From Bacillota bacterium (GTDB taxonomy: Bacteria; Bacillota; Clostridia; DSM-8532), in contig JAKIML020000080.1 in NCBI GenBank assembly GCA_022702935.2, forward strand, positions 1 to 64,000: a stretch of DNA of 64,000 bases. The letters run 5' to 3'. The translations under genes were made by a program, and so were the position numbers. Shown piece after piece: positions 8,258-17,030 of this stretch. Under the pieces are notes generated by a model. The model ran no database searches, was not told where the DNA came from, and saw only the letters and a list, made by a program, of their open reading frames with translations. The number at the start of each line of letters is the position of its first letter. Within the stretch, counting starts at the first letter, position 1.

Positions 8258-10064
8258 TCCCGTTAAGCCGCATAAAGTGATCCAACTGAATCATCCACCC
8301 AAAGAGCTGTGCCCGTGTGGAATAGGGCCGATGGATATCATTCTGCTTCATCATGCTTTCCAGCGTTTTAAGATTCAGAAGATTCTTGATGGGAGAACCG
8401 GGATCCAATACCTTTTCACTGAGAATATTCTTAATTTTGGCCTCATATTCAGGGTCCTGGGATCTTGGAAAGGGGCTTTTTTTGCGTTCCAGAATGTCCG
8501 AGGGAAGATAGCCGCGCATGGCCTCTCTGAGAAGGCCCCTATCCATGTTGTTCAGGCGCTTTATCTCCTGGGGGATGTTCCAGAAGTACTCCACCAGCCG
8601 CACATCACAGAAAGGAACCCGGGTTTCAAGGCCAAAGGCCATGCCCATTCTGTCAAGACGCTCCAGGAGACAGGGAAGGTTCCAATAGAGACTGAACCAT
8701 TGGGCTTCGGTTTCCTTTTTCAAGCGTTGGGTATCTGAGGTAAACTTAAGGTACTCGGCCAGGGCCTCAGCATAGCATTTCTCAATAAACTCATAGGGTT
8801 TTATCACATCTATCAGATCGCTCTTAAACACCGATATCTTTTCGGCCACATTGGAAGCCCAGGGCAGCCTTTTCTTCCCCGAGGCGAAATACTCGGAGGA
8901 GCGGATGTTGGCGCCGAACACCTCATCGGAACAGTCCCCGGTCAGGACAATGCCAAAGTCCTTGCGAATCTCGCGGCACAGAAGCAGAAGTGAGCTGTCA
9001 TACTCGGGCATGCCCGGAATACCCCTGGCTTCGGTGGCATCCAAAAGGGCTTCCACCAAATCATTAGAGGACAGAATGATATAGTGATGGCGCGTACCCG
9101 TTCTTCGACACACCCAGCGCACCCAGGGCGTGTCACTGTCCCCGCTGAGGGTTCTATGGCGTATATAGCGATTATTTCTTTCAAAATCCACCGACCAGGT
9201 GTTATAGACACTGCAGTACAAATCCTGAGGATAATCGGTGACAATAGCCGTTATCAGACTGGAATAGAGTCCGCCCGACAAAAGACCGCATAATGGGATA
9301 TGGGATTTCATCTGACGCCTGACCGATTGAATCACCAATTCCCGGACGGTTTCCAGGGTCTTGGACAGATCGTCCTCATGCTCCTGCTTTTCAATTCTCC
9401 AATAACGAACACTTTTCAGCCCTTCAGACGAATAACGCACGAAATGGCCCGGCCTTACCTGATGAATACCCTTGATGACGGTGCTTCCGGGAGTGTGGCG
9501 CGGACTTAGACATATAAGCTCGGAAAGCCCCTCCAGATCCATGCTTGTCTCAAATAGAGGGTGGGAAGTGATACCCTGAATTTCAGATGCGAAAAGGAGG
9601 GTTCGGCCCTTAAGGGCATAGAACAGCGGCTTAACGCCAAGCTGATCCCGGGCCAGTATCAGGGTTTGCTCCTCCACATTCCAAAGGGCAAAGGCAAAGA
9701 TCCCATTGAACTTATTAAGAAAGCCGTCCTTCCACAGGGAATAGGCGTAGATGAAAATCTCGGGGCAGGTGGTACATTTAAAGCCCCGAGCTTCAATCTG
9801 GGCGCGGAGCTCTTCCTCGTTGTAGAGCACGCCGTCCAGAGTCAGAACATAGGTCCTTCCATCGACACATAATTGTGTTACTGTGGCACTGTCATGCTTG
9901 GGGCTGATCCATCCTACACGTTTTAACAAAACACTACGGGAAGAAAGAAAATGTCCGGCACCATTTGCCCCCCTTGAACGGATGGCGTCGGACATGGCAC
10001 ATATGTTAACGCTTTGCAGCGGAAGGTCCTCTGAGGGATTAACCATACCGGCTATTCCGGACAT
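8244..10064 (-). CDS. asparagine synthetase (AsnB) homologue with altered active sites
   Basis: This 606-aa protein has the AsnB architecture: an N-terminal class II glutaminase-like domain and a C-terminal ATP-pyrophosphatase synthetase domain. Key positions deviate. The catalytic Cys2 is Ser (start [10 protein letters not shown], codon TCC). The usual RGPD, NGEIYN and SDTE motifs read RGAN, DGVLYN and TCPE. The PPi-loop SGGLDSS reads SGGLYSS (Tyr267, codon TAT). [13 protein letters not shown] resembles the usual SGDGADELFGG. ATG 10064 was chosen because GGAGTG sits about 7 nt upstream; an in-frame extension to 10106 lacks such a site. It is a single gene convergent with ispG. It may be an ammonia-using or repurposed amidotransferase, or inactive; canonical asparagine synthesis is doubtful. 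Confidence 0.8.
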   Translation of the reverse strand: MSGIAGMVNPSEDLPLQSVNICAMSDAIRSRGANGAGHFLSSRSVLLKRVGWISPKHDSATVTQLCVDGRTYVLTLDGVLYNEEELRAQIEARGFKCTTCPEIFIYAYSLWKDGFLNKFNGIFAFALWNVEEQTLILARDQLGVKPLFYALKGRTLLFASEIQGITSHPLFETSMDLEGLSELICLSPRHTPGSTVIKGIHQVRPGHFVRYSSEGLKSVRYWRIEKQEHEDDLSKTLETVRELVIQSVRRQMKSHIPLCGLLSGGLYSSLITAIVTDYPQDLYCSVYNTWSVDFERNNRYIRHRTLSGDSDTPWVRWVCRRTGTRHHYIILSSNDLVEALLDATEARGIPGMPEYDSSLLLLCREIRKDFGIVLTGDCSDEVFGANIRSSEYFASGKKRLPWASNVAEKISVFKSDLIDVIKPYEFIEKCYAEALAEYLKFTSDTQRLKKETEAQWFSLYWNLPCLLERLDRMGMAFGLETRVPFCDVRLVEYFWNIPQEIKRLNNMDRGLLREAMRGYLPSDILERKKSPFPRSQDPEYEAKIKNILSEKVLDPGSPIKNLLNLKTLESMMKQNDIHRPYSTRAQLFGWMIQLDHFMRLNGITSV

Positions 10065-10205
10065 AAGTAACACTCCAATAGTTGAATACACTGATATTCT
10101 ATTCAAAGCACCGACAGGGTGTTACGGGAAATCTGAATGCGTGAAACCCCATGTACAAAAGGGTTACGGAAAACACGACATCTTTTTTTCGGGCTATAAC
10201 TTGAT

Positions 10206-10238
10206 TTGACACAAAAAACATGGAGCGGCTTTTATAAT
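10206..10238 (+). promoter_or_regulatory. spoIIG-type promoter (Spo0A-activated, long spacer)
   Basis: A perfect -35 TTGACA (10206-10211) and a perfect -10 TATAAT (10233-10238) are separated by 21 nt. The Bacillus subtilis spoIIG promoter, also sigma-A, is known for a 22-bp spacer and needs Spo0A~P. TTTGACA (10205-10211) differs by one base from the 0A box TTCGACA and overlaps the -35. It lies about 140 nt before spoIIGA. Spo0A control is inferred. Confidence 0.65.
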
Positions 10239-10248
10239 AGGCATAGGT

Positions 10249-10272
10249 GAAAGGGCTTTATAAGCCCTTTTG
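10249..10272 (+). other. hairpin in the spoIIGA leader
   Basis: The palindrome AAAGGGCTT / AAGCCCTTT lies 10-15 nt downstream of the presumed transcription start, followed by only a few T. It could be a weak attenuator or 5' stabiliser of the spoIIG transcript, or a terminator for readthrough. No function can be assigned. Confidence 0.4.
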
Positions 10273-10380
10273 AAGCCTCGGCAGACAATCCTGAAATTTA
10301 TTGGCACCAGCTAACATAAATTTGAGGTTTATTCCATATATGTTTAATTGGAACTTTTAAATACGAGGGGAGACTTTAAA

Positions 10381-11283
10381 GTGATAATTTATGCAGACCT
10401 TTTGTTCTTTGAAAACCTGCTTGCCAACTGCTTTATTATTAAACTGGCCAGTCTGCTCTCGGGCTGTAGTCTAAAAGTTTTCAAAACCATACTCGCGGCC
10501 TCTGCCGGGGCCCTATATGCCGTATTCGCGGTCATCAAGCCCGATTCGGTAATCCTGGCCTCACCCCTGACCAAGATTGCCTTTTCAGCCCTGATGGCCC
10601 TGATAGCCTTTAAGATAAGAAGTATGCCTGAGTTTTTGAGACGATGGGGCATGATGCTCTTGGCGGCCTTTGTCTTGGCCGGATGTACATTCGCTCTTTC
10701 TACCGTCATGGACGGCGGAGTGATCTCCTATGGCGGCTTGATGTACATTAGCCCACAGGGGACCCTTAAGGCCTTTTTATTCTCGGCCGGTTTATGCATT
10801 GTCCTGGTAAGACCCATAGGGCGCATCCTTTCGGGAAAGGCCATTCGGGAAGGCTCCATTGTACCAGTGCATTTGAGGATCGGCGAAAAATCGGTCAGGT
10901 TCAATGCCCTGATTGATACGGGCAATTCCCTTATCGATCCCTTAACGGGCTATCCGGTTATGGTGGTGGAGGCAGATTCGGTCAGGGATATTTTGCCGCC
11001 CGAAGTCTACTCCTCGGTGAAGTCCAATAATATCGGTCTCTGCACCCAATTGGGCGGGCGGGATGATCAGGGATGGCACAAGCGTGTTCATCTGATACCC
11101 TTTAAATCCATTGGCAAGGAGAATGGCATGCTGACCGGTTTTCGCCCTGATCAGCTCCATGTGATTAAGGAAGGGGCCCTCAAAGAAATCAATGATGTGG
11201 TTGTTGGGGTTTGTGGCATAAAGCTGTCCAACAGCTCGAAATATTCAGCATTACTTGGACCTGCCATGTTAACAAAAATCTAG
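10381..11283 (+). CDS. spoIIGA: sporulation sigma-E processing peptidase SpoIIGA
   Basis: This 300-aa protein has about five hydrophobic helices in its first half and a soluble aspartic-protease domain in the second. The catalytic motif IDTGNSLIDPLTG has Asp at about residue 179, near the known Bacillus position. SpoIIGA sits in the septal membrane and cleaves pro-sigma-E after a signal from SpoIIR. The start is GTG 10381 with AGGGGAGA at 10366-10374. sigE follows 69 nt later, the usual pairing. Confidence 0.92.
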   Translation: MIIYADLLFFENLLANCFIIKLASLLSGCSLKVFKTILAASAGALYAVFAVIKPDSVILASPLTKIAFSALMALIAFKIRSMPEFLRRWGMMLLAAFVLAGCTFALSTVMDGGVISYGGLMYISPQGTLKAFLFSAGLCIVLVRPIGRILSGKAIREGSIVPVHLRIGEKSVRFNALIDTGNSLIDPLTGYPVMVVEADSVRDILPPEVYSSVKSNNIGLCTQLGGRDDQGWHKRVHLIPFKSIGKENGMLTGFRPDQLHVIKEGALKEINDVVVGVCGIKLSNSSKYSALLGPAMLTKI

Positions 11284-11352
11284 CTTCATGGCTTGGCTGG
11301 CTTAAGCAGGACGATAAAGCCTGCATTAAGCCAAGAGGAAGGAGAAGGTATC

Positions 11353-12063
11353 ATGTTTGAAAAGGTTTTCGGATTCATCATTAACCTGGTGAAAAGTCCT
11401 GATATGGAACACAATGAGATTTTCTATATCGGAGGCAATGACATTCTTCCTCCGCCCCTGCAGGCTGAGGAGGAGGCCACCCTGCTGGATAACCTGGAGC
11501 GGGGGGATTTGGCCGTCAAGCGCATACTTATCGAAAGAAATTTAAGACTGGTGGTTTATATCGCCCGGAAATTCGAGAACACGGGAGTGGATATTGAGGA
11601 CTTAACCTCCATCGGCACCATTGGTCTTATCAAGGCCATTAACACCTACAATCCAGGGCGGAATATCAAGCTGGCCACCTATGCCTCCCGATGCATTGAG
11701 AATGAAATACTCATGTATCTGAGAAAGAACAGCCGGGCCAGAAGCGAGGTGTCCTTTGAGGAGCCCCTCAATGTGGATTGGGATGGCAACGAGCTTTTGC
11801 TTTCCGATATCCTGGGAACTGACAGCGATATCATTCAGAGAAACCTTGAGGAGGAGACCGACAAAAAACTGCTGGTCAGCGCCATGAACAAGCTGAGCGG
11901 CCGGGAGAAGCGCATTATGGAGCTTCGATTTGGGCTCAATAATCATCTGGAGAAAACCCAGAAGGAAGTGGCCGACATGCTGGGCATTTCCCAATCCTAC
12001 ATATCACGGCTGGAAAAGCGAATTTTGGGCCGCCTGAAAAGGGAAATATGCAGAATGCTGTAA
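11353..12063 (+). CDS. sigE: RNA polymerase sporulation sigma factor SigE (pro-form)
   Basis: This 236-aa sigma-70 family factor is specific for early mother-cell transcription. The N-terminal pro-segment of about 24 residues is followed by [13 protein letters not shown], which aligns with the cleavage-site region of B. subtilis pro-sigma-E. Region 2 contains [13 protein letters not shown] and region 4 the helix-turn-helix [21 protein letters not shown]. The start is ATG 11353 with a strong GAGGAAGGAGAAGG. Processing is by SpoIIGA upstream. sigG is not next but 8.9 kb away. Confidence 0.95.
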   Translation: MFEKVFGFIINLVKSPDMEHNEIFYIGGNDILPPPLQAEEEATLLDNLERGDLAVKRILIERNLRLVVYIARKFENTGVDIEDLTSIGTIGLIKAINTYNPGRNIKLATYASRCIENEILMYLRKNSRARSEVSFEEPLNVDWDGNELLLSDILGTDSDIIQRNLEEETDKKLLVSAMNKLSGREKRIMELRFGLNNHLEKTQKEVADMLGISQSYISRLEKRILGRLKREICRML

Positions 12064-12109
12064 GGCAGGGGCACAGATATAAAGCAATGATGATTACAAG
12101 TCCACAGTC

Positions 12110-12137
12110 AAAAGCCTTTGATTGGGGGCTTTTTGTT
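12110..12137 (+). terminator. terminator after sigE
   Basis: Arms AAAAGCC (12110-12116) and GGCTTTT (12127-12133) form a stem that ends in a T-rich tail. Confidence 0.65.
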
Positions 12138-12190
12138 TGCCTGATGGCGCTTATGAAGGCCCTATAGCGGGAATACTTATCCATGCAGTC

Positions 12191-12219
12191 TTGAAAACAC
12201 TGGGGCATAAGTTTATAAT
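12191..12219 (+). promoter_or_regulatory. sigma-A promoter of the polysaccharide locus
   Basis: TTGAAA (12191-12196), a 17-nt spacer and TATAAT (12214-12219) lie 47 nt before the DUF4330 gene. It shows that this locus has its own vegetative promoter, separate from spoIIG. Confidence 0.7.
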
Positions 12220-12265
12220 AAACTAGAATTGCGCTAAACAAATGTTAAATAAAGGAGCTTAACTC

Positions 12266-12760
12266 ATGATAGTTGATGAAAAAGGAAGATTATTTAAGAA
12301 GATTAATCTGCTTGATTTACTCATAGTGTTGATCCTCATTGGTATTGGTGTTGTGGTTTTTTATAAGATGAACAACTCAAAAGTCATCAGTCCCTTTGCA
12401 CAGAAGGATAAGATTGAGACTGTAATCTTCCTGGAAGAGGTTCTGGGCGGAGCTGCTGACAGTATTATTGTTGGCGAACCCGTTCGAGACAGAGCTTCGG
12501 GTGCCCTTATCGGTTATGTTACAAATTATGAAAAGGGTCCCAGTGTCAACTTTGCCACCAGTTCAGATGGTCAGCTTGTTAAGACCACAAAAGAAGGCTA
12601 TAATTCAGTCCGTGTAACCATTGTGGGAACGGGTGTCTATTCTGATTCCCGTGTGGTTTTCGACAATAATGATTACTATATCAATAAGCAGTTCGAGTTC
12701 CTGGTTGGAAACACCTATCTGTACGCTAAAATCGAAAGTATGACCAAGGTTGAGGAGTAA
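12266..12760 (+). CDS. DUF4330 domain-containing protein, single-pass membrane
   Basis: This 164-aa protein opens with the family-typical VDEKGRLFKKINLLDLLIV, in which one membrane helix (about residues 15-34) follows a short cytoplasmic lead. The remaining 130 residues are an extracytoplasmic domain of unknown role. AAAGGAG precedes ATG 12266. It is the first gene of the polysaccharide operon, 5 nt before the Wzy-like gene. DUF4330 genes often sit next to polymer-assembly genes, so a helper role in export or polymerisation is likely but unproven. Confidence 0.8.
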   Translation: MIVDEKGRLFKKINLLDLLIVLILIGIGVVVFYKMNNSKVISPFAQKDKIETVIFLEEVLGGAADSIIVGEPVRDRASGALIGYVTNYEKGPSVNFATSSDGQLVKTTKEGYNSVRVTIVGTGVYSDSRVVFDNNDYYINKQFEFLVGNTYLYAKIESMTKVEE

Positions 12761-12765
12761 TTGAT

Positions 12766-14322
12766 TTGTTCGAGACAAGCTTTTTTGTTAACGTTTTTAA
12801 TAAGGTTGCTCTGTTTATCTCAGTGGTATTTAAAAACAGCCTGATAGGTAGTGCTTGGCAGGCTTTGAAAAAAGTCTTTCAAAAGCTTGCACAAACAAGT
12901 TTTTTCGTCAAACTGGCCAAGCTCCAGTTCAGCAAGTACTCCTTTAATGAAAACAGCCTGCTCTACCGTTGGATGGACAGGCTGATTAATTTCCTTCCAT
13001 GGCTGTTAAAAAAGCTATACGTGAGATTTGAGGCTGCGTTCAAGAACAGCGTTTTGTTCAGAATTGTCGCGTTTTTTGCCCGCAATCTTTCAGCCCTCAT
13101 CGCCTTGTTTATGCTGGTCGTTTTTGTCGTACCGCACAAGACCTCGTTCATTTCGTGGAACAATATGCACACGGCCTATGCGGTCATTCTCTTCTTTATC
13201 CTGTTTATGATTAAAGCCATGATTGAAGAGGACACCCGTATCCAGGTGAAGGCCGTCAATGTATTCTTTTATATCTTTGTCATCATGGTGATTTATGGGC
13301 TGGTGACCTCCTTTAGCTTCAGCCTGAGCCTTCGCTTCTTGGTCTTCCATTTTACCTGTTTTATGCTTGTTTTGATGATGGTCAGCGCTATCAAAACCAA
13401 GGAGGAGCTGACCACTTTTATCGAACTGGTCCTGGTAGGTGCTACCCTCTGCGGTCTCTATGGCCTGTACCAGGCTGTGAAGGGTGTTCCCGTTGATGTT
13501 TCACAGATAGACATTTCCCAGAACGCAGGCGCTCCTGGCAGAATCTATTCAACCTTTGAGAATCCCAATAACTTTGCACAGGTTATGACCATGATGATTC
13601 CCTTCTATGTGGGGGTTATTTTTGGCGCCAAGGGCATTAAGAAGAAGATCATCTTTGTGCTGGCAGCCCTGCCGCCCGTTTTATCCTTGCTTCTGACACT
13701 GTCCCGGACAAGCTGGATTGGGCTGGCGGTTGCAGCCTTTGTTTTCCTTCTGCTCACCCATCCCAAGGTCATTCCCTGGCTCATTGTCTGCGGGGTACTG
13801 CTTCTTCCCGTTATGCCCAGTTATATCATCACGCGTATTGGAACCATCTTTAAGATGAATGATTCCTCCATCACATACCGCTTTAAGATTTTCAAAACCA
13901 TGTGGCCAGTGATAGAGGATTACAGCATTACCGGAATAGGCCTGGGCAATAATATCGTGAGCCAGATTACCAATAACTATCCTATTTACACCGATTACAA
14001 CAAGGTGCCTGTACACTGCCATAATCTCTACCTGCAGGTTTGGGCTGAGATGGGGATTGTGGGCTTAACATCCCTTCTTATGTTCATTGCCGCGACCATT
14101 AAGTCATGTATAGGCAAAGTACGCCGCCTTGGCGAGGACCTGCAGATGAAATATTTCCTGGCATCAGGCGTTGCATCCATCAGTGGGATACTGGTTACTG
14201 CCCTGGGTGAATATATTTGGTTCTATCCCAGAAACATGCTGGTTTTCTGGATGATAGTGGGATTGATGATAGTGGGGCTTAACCTCGCCAGGAACGCCCG
14301 CCATGGGGAGGTCATGGAGTGA
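12766..14322 (+). CDS. O-antigen ligase / Wzy-type polysaccharide polymerase
   Basis: This 518-aa polytopic membrane protein belongs to the Wzy_C/O-antigen ligase superfamily. Diagnostic segments are the loop LTLSRTSWIGLA, GIGLGNN, and VHCHNLYLQVWAEMGIVGL. Such proteins polymerise or transfer lipid-linked repeat units outside the membrane. About 110 residues before the first clear helix bundle form an unusual N-terminal extension rich in Phe, Lys and amphipathic stretches, with FKNS occurring twice. The start is TTG 12766 with TGAGGAG 8-10 nt upstream. Its stop overlaps the flippase start (GTGA). In a Gram-positive it probably builds an exopolysaccharide or wall glycan. Confidence 0.85.
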   Translation: MFETSFFVNVFNKVALFISVVFKNSLIGSAWQALKKVFQKLAQTSFFVKLAKLQFSKYSFNENSLLYRWMDRLINFLPWLLKKLYVRFEAAFKNSVLFRIVAFFARNLSALIALFMLVVFVVPHKTSFISWNNMHTAYAVILFFILFMIKAMIEEDTRIQVKAVNVFFYIFVIMVIYGLVTSFSFSLSLRFLVFHFTCFMLVLMMVSAIKTKEELTTFIELVLVGATLCGLYGLYQAVKGVPVDVSQIDISQNAGAPGRIYSTFENPNNFAQVMTMMIPFYVGVIFGAKGIKKKIIFVLAALPPVLSLLLTLSRTSWIGLAVAAFVFLLLTHPKVIPWLIVCGVLLLPVMPSYIITRIGTIFKMNDSSITYRFKIFKTMWPVIEDYSITGIGLGNNIVSQITNNYPIYTDYNKVPVHCHNLYLQVWAEMGIVGLTSLLMFIAATIKSCIGKVRRLGEDLQMKYFLASGVASISGILVTALGEYIWFYPRNMLVFWMIVGLMIVGLNLARNARHGEVME

Positions 14323-15830
14323 GAACCAAGACATCGCTGTATAACACGGCCTGCGCCATGCTCCTCCAGGTGGTTAACCTGGTGGTGAATCTCATTCTTC
14401 CCCGGGTCATTGTGGATGTTTATGGCTCAGCCGTCAATGGTCTGGTATCATCGATCCGTCAGTTCATCGGTTATTTGAGCATTGTAGAGGCCGGCCTTGC
14501 AGGTGCGGCCGTTTATGCCCTTTATAAGCCCCTGGCTGACAAGAACCATGATAAGATTAATGGCATCCTTTCAGCCTCCAATCGTTTCTACAATATTTCG
14601 GGCTTTATCTTTTCAGCGCTGGTTTTAGTGTCCACCTTTATCTATCCCATGTTTGTCTCAGGACAGGGTGTGGATACCCTGACCATTGCTCTTCTGGTGG
14701 TCATCATTGGTGCTTCGGGAGCCTTTGAGTTCTTTGCCATCGGCAAGTACAAGGTTCTTCTGACGGCCGATCAGCGAAGCTATGTGATTTCCCTGATCAA
14801 TGCCATAGCCATCACCATCAATTCGGTGGTCATTCTTGTTATGGCCAAGCTCGCCTTTGATATCGTGCTGGTGCAATTTGTGGCCATGCTGAGCTTTCTT
14901 TTGCGCTCCTTGCTCTATATCCTCTACTGCCGCAGGCGCTATACCTTCATTAATTATAAGACCGAGCCCGACAACAAAGCGCTGGATAAACGCTGGGATT
15001 CTCTGATACTTCAGATTCTGGGCGTGGTGCAGGTGGGCACCCCGGTCATTGTGACCTCCTTCTTCTGCGGTCTTAATGAGACCAGCGTCTACACCATTTA
15101 CAATATGGTTTTCGCCAGTGTGCTGGCCCTTCTTTCCACCTTTAACAACGGTTTGAGTGCCGCTTTTGGCGACCTTTTGGTCAGAAATGAGCTGGGCACT
15201 CTGCAAAAGGCCTACAAACAATATGAGTTTTTGTATTACGGCTTATTGGGCTGGGGCTATGCCTGCGCGGCCATCCTCATCATGCCCTTTATCAATATCT
15301 ATACAGCCACCTTTACCGATGCCAACTACATCAGGCCTGAAATCGCCTGGCTGTTTGTTGCGGTGGGCGTGCTTTACAATGCCAAGACGCCCCAGGGTAT
15401 GCTGGTCATTTCAGCAGGCCATTATAAAGAAACCAAGCCCCAAACCCTTATCCAGGCCCTTATTAATATTGTGGCTTCGGTGGCCCTGGCCCCTTTCCTG
15501 GGCATGGCCGGTGTGCTTTTGGGCTCGGTTCTGTCAAATCTGTACCGTGTCATTGATCTTGTTGTCTACATACCCAAACAGGTGACAAAGCTTCCAATCC
15601 GTATGACCGTCTTTCGGATCATCCGCATGTTCCTGTTATTCGGAGTTTCGGTGGCCCCCTTTGTGTTCCTGATATCCATTAATGTCACAGGTTATATGGG
15701 GTGGCTGCTCTGGGCCATCATTTCGGGGGGCTGGGCATTCATGGTATTTGCTATAGGCAATATCCTGTGCGAGCTTCGTACCACTAAAGAGATATTCGAA
15801 AGATTGCGTTGGATGATAAAAAAGGCATGA
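14319..15830 (+). CDS. polysaccharide flippase (Wzx/MATE-like)
   Basis: This 503-aa protein is hydrophobic along nearly all of its length with 12-14 likely helices, and begins with the typical MOP-superfamily pattern (RVIVDVYGSAVNGLVSSI, then GLAGAAVYALYKPL). The expected job is to flip undecaprenyl-PP-linked repeat units across the membrane for the polymerase just upstream. The GTG start overlaps the upstream stop by 4 nt, giving tight coupling. The polymerase-flippase pair defines a Wzx/Wzy-dependent pathway. Confidence 0.85.
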   Translation: MRTKTSLYNTACAMLLQVVNLVVNLILPRVIVDVYGSAVNGLVSSIRQFIGYLSIVEAGLAGAAVYALYKPLADKNHDKINGILSASNRFYNISGFIFSALVLVSTFIYPMFVSGQGVDTLTIALLVVIIGASGAFEFFAIGKYKVLLTADQRSYVISLINAIAITINSVVILVMAKLAFDIVLVQFVAMLSFLLRSLLYILYCRRRYTFINYKTEPDNKALDKRWDSLILQILGVVQVGTPVIVTSFFCGLNETSVYTIYNMVFASVLALLSTFNNGLSAAFGDLLVRNELGTLQKAYKQYEFLYYGLLGWGYACAAILIMPFINIYTATFTDANYIRPEIAWLFVAVGVLYNAKTPQGMLVISAGHYKETKPQTLIQALINIVASVALAPFLGMAGVLLGSVLSNLYRVIDLVVYIPKQVTKLPIRMTVFRIIRMFLLFGVSVAPFVFLISINVTGYMGWLLWAIISGGWAFMVFAIGNILCELRTTKEIFERLRWMIKKA

Positions 15831-15851
15831 CTGCTTCATGGAGGTTCCTTT

Positions 15852-16997
15852 ATGTCGGAGAAAAAAGCGGGTATCATCACCTTTCACTATGCCCATCATT
15901 ATGGCGCTCAGCTTCAGGCCTATGCCCTCATGCGGGCCGTGGAGAAGCTGGGTACACCCTGTGAGATCATTCATTATGTCCGGCCCGATACCCTGGAGGG
16001 CAATCGCCTTTTTAAGCGGGGATTATCGCCATATGCCCAGCTTTCAAACCTTCACACACTGCTCCACTACAAGGCTTTTAAAAGACGCTATGACCGATTC
16101 CAGGCGTTTGCGCACCAACGCATGCACCTGAGTGAACGGTTCTATGCAAGTGCCCAGGAGCTTTTTGAAAACCCGCCATGTTATACGGCATATCTCACAG
16201 GCAGCGATCAGGTCTGGAATCCGTTAATCTATAAAGAAAAGACCTATGACCCGGCATTCTTTCTTGGGTTCGCTAATAAAGGCCGAAGAATTGCCTATGC
16301 GCCCAGCTTTGGCATTGCCGAGATACCCGAACACTTAAAAGCACCCCTGGTTAAGTACCTGGAGGGTATGGACGATTTGTCGGTGCGGGAACGCCAGGGC
16401 GAGGCCATTATTCAGGCGCTGACAGGCCGAAAAGCCCTGACAGTGCTGGATCCCACCCTGCTCTTAACCGGTGAGGAATGGGGAGAGGCCGCGGTCTCAC
16501 CCAAACGGGATAAACCCTATATGCTCTGCTATTTCGTGTCCGACTCCACTCCCTTTGAGCCCTATATCAAGGCCATCTCCCAGAAGCTGGGGCTTGATGT
16601 GGTATATCTTGCCGGTGCGAGAAAAGGCATCCCCGGATATGCTAAAATAGTTTATGATGCCGGTCCCTGTGAGTTCCTCGGCGAGTTTAAAGATGCGGCC
16701 TTTGTATGCACCAACTCCTTCCACGGCACTGTTTTCTCAGTGAATAATAAGAAGGGTTTTATCAGCTTTGCGGCAGGATCGGAGAAGAAAACTGTCAATT
16801 CAAGGCTGTACAGCATCTTGGAGCTTTTAGATATCAAGGAACGCCTGGTGGTGGTGGACAAGGCTAAGAGTCCTTCTGCCATTGAACATCCGGCACTCGA
16901 TAGGATTGATTATGACAAGGTTTCGGCCCTTCTTGAAAAGGAGCGGGAAAAATCCCTGACCTATTTAAAAGAGGCGCTGGATAAACAGGACGGTTAA
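15852..16997 (+). CDS. polysaccharide pyruvyl transferase family protein
   Basis: This 381-aa protein has the WcaK/CsaB-family layout: an N-terminal GIITFHYAHHYGAQLQAYAL, the central LTGSDQVWNP, then RIAYAPSFG, LSVRERQG and the C-terminal FVCTNSFHGTVFS. Family members transfer a pyruvyl ketal from phosphoenolpyruvate to sugars of surface polymers. ATG 15852 has GGAGG 10 nt upstream. Members of this family are repeatedly seen beside FrhB-type Fe-S proteins, as here. Confidence 0.85.
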   Translation: MSEKKAGIITFHYAHHYGAQLQAYALMRAVEKLGTPCEIIHYVRPDTLEGNRLFKRGLSPYAQLSNLHTLLHYKAFKRRYDRFQAFAHQRMHLSERFYASAQELFENPPCYTAYLTGSDQVWNPLIYKEKTYDPAFFLGFANKGRRIAYAPSFGIAEIPEHLKAPLVKYLEGMDDLSVRERQGEAIIQALTGRKALTVLDPTLLLTGEEWGEAAVSPKRDKPYMLCYFVSDSTPFEPYIKAISQKLGLDVVYLAGARKGIPGYAKIVYDAGPCEFLGEFKDAAFVCTNSFHGTVFSVNNKKGFISFAAGSEKKTVNSRLYSILELLDIKERLVVVDKAKSPSAIEHPALDRIDYDKVSALLEKEREKSLTYLKEALDKQDG

Positions 16998-17030
16998 CGA
17001 ATGGCCCCATAGGGGATCAGGAGGATGAGT

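Noticed and set aside
8851-9872. Several plus-strand frames over the asparagine-synthetase-like gene
   Set aside because: All lie antisense to a long conserved protein and none has recognisable domains.
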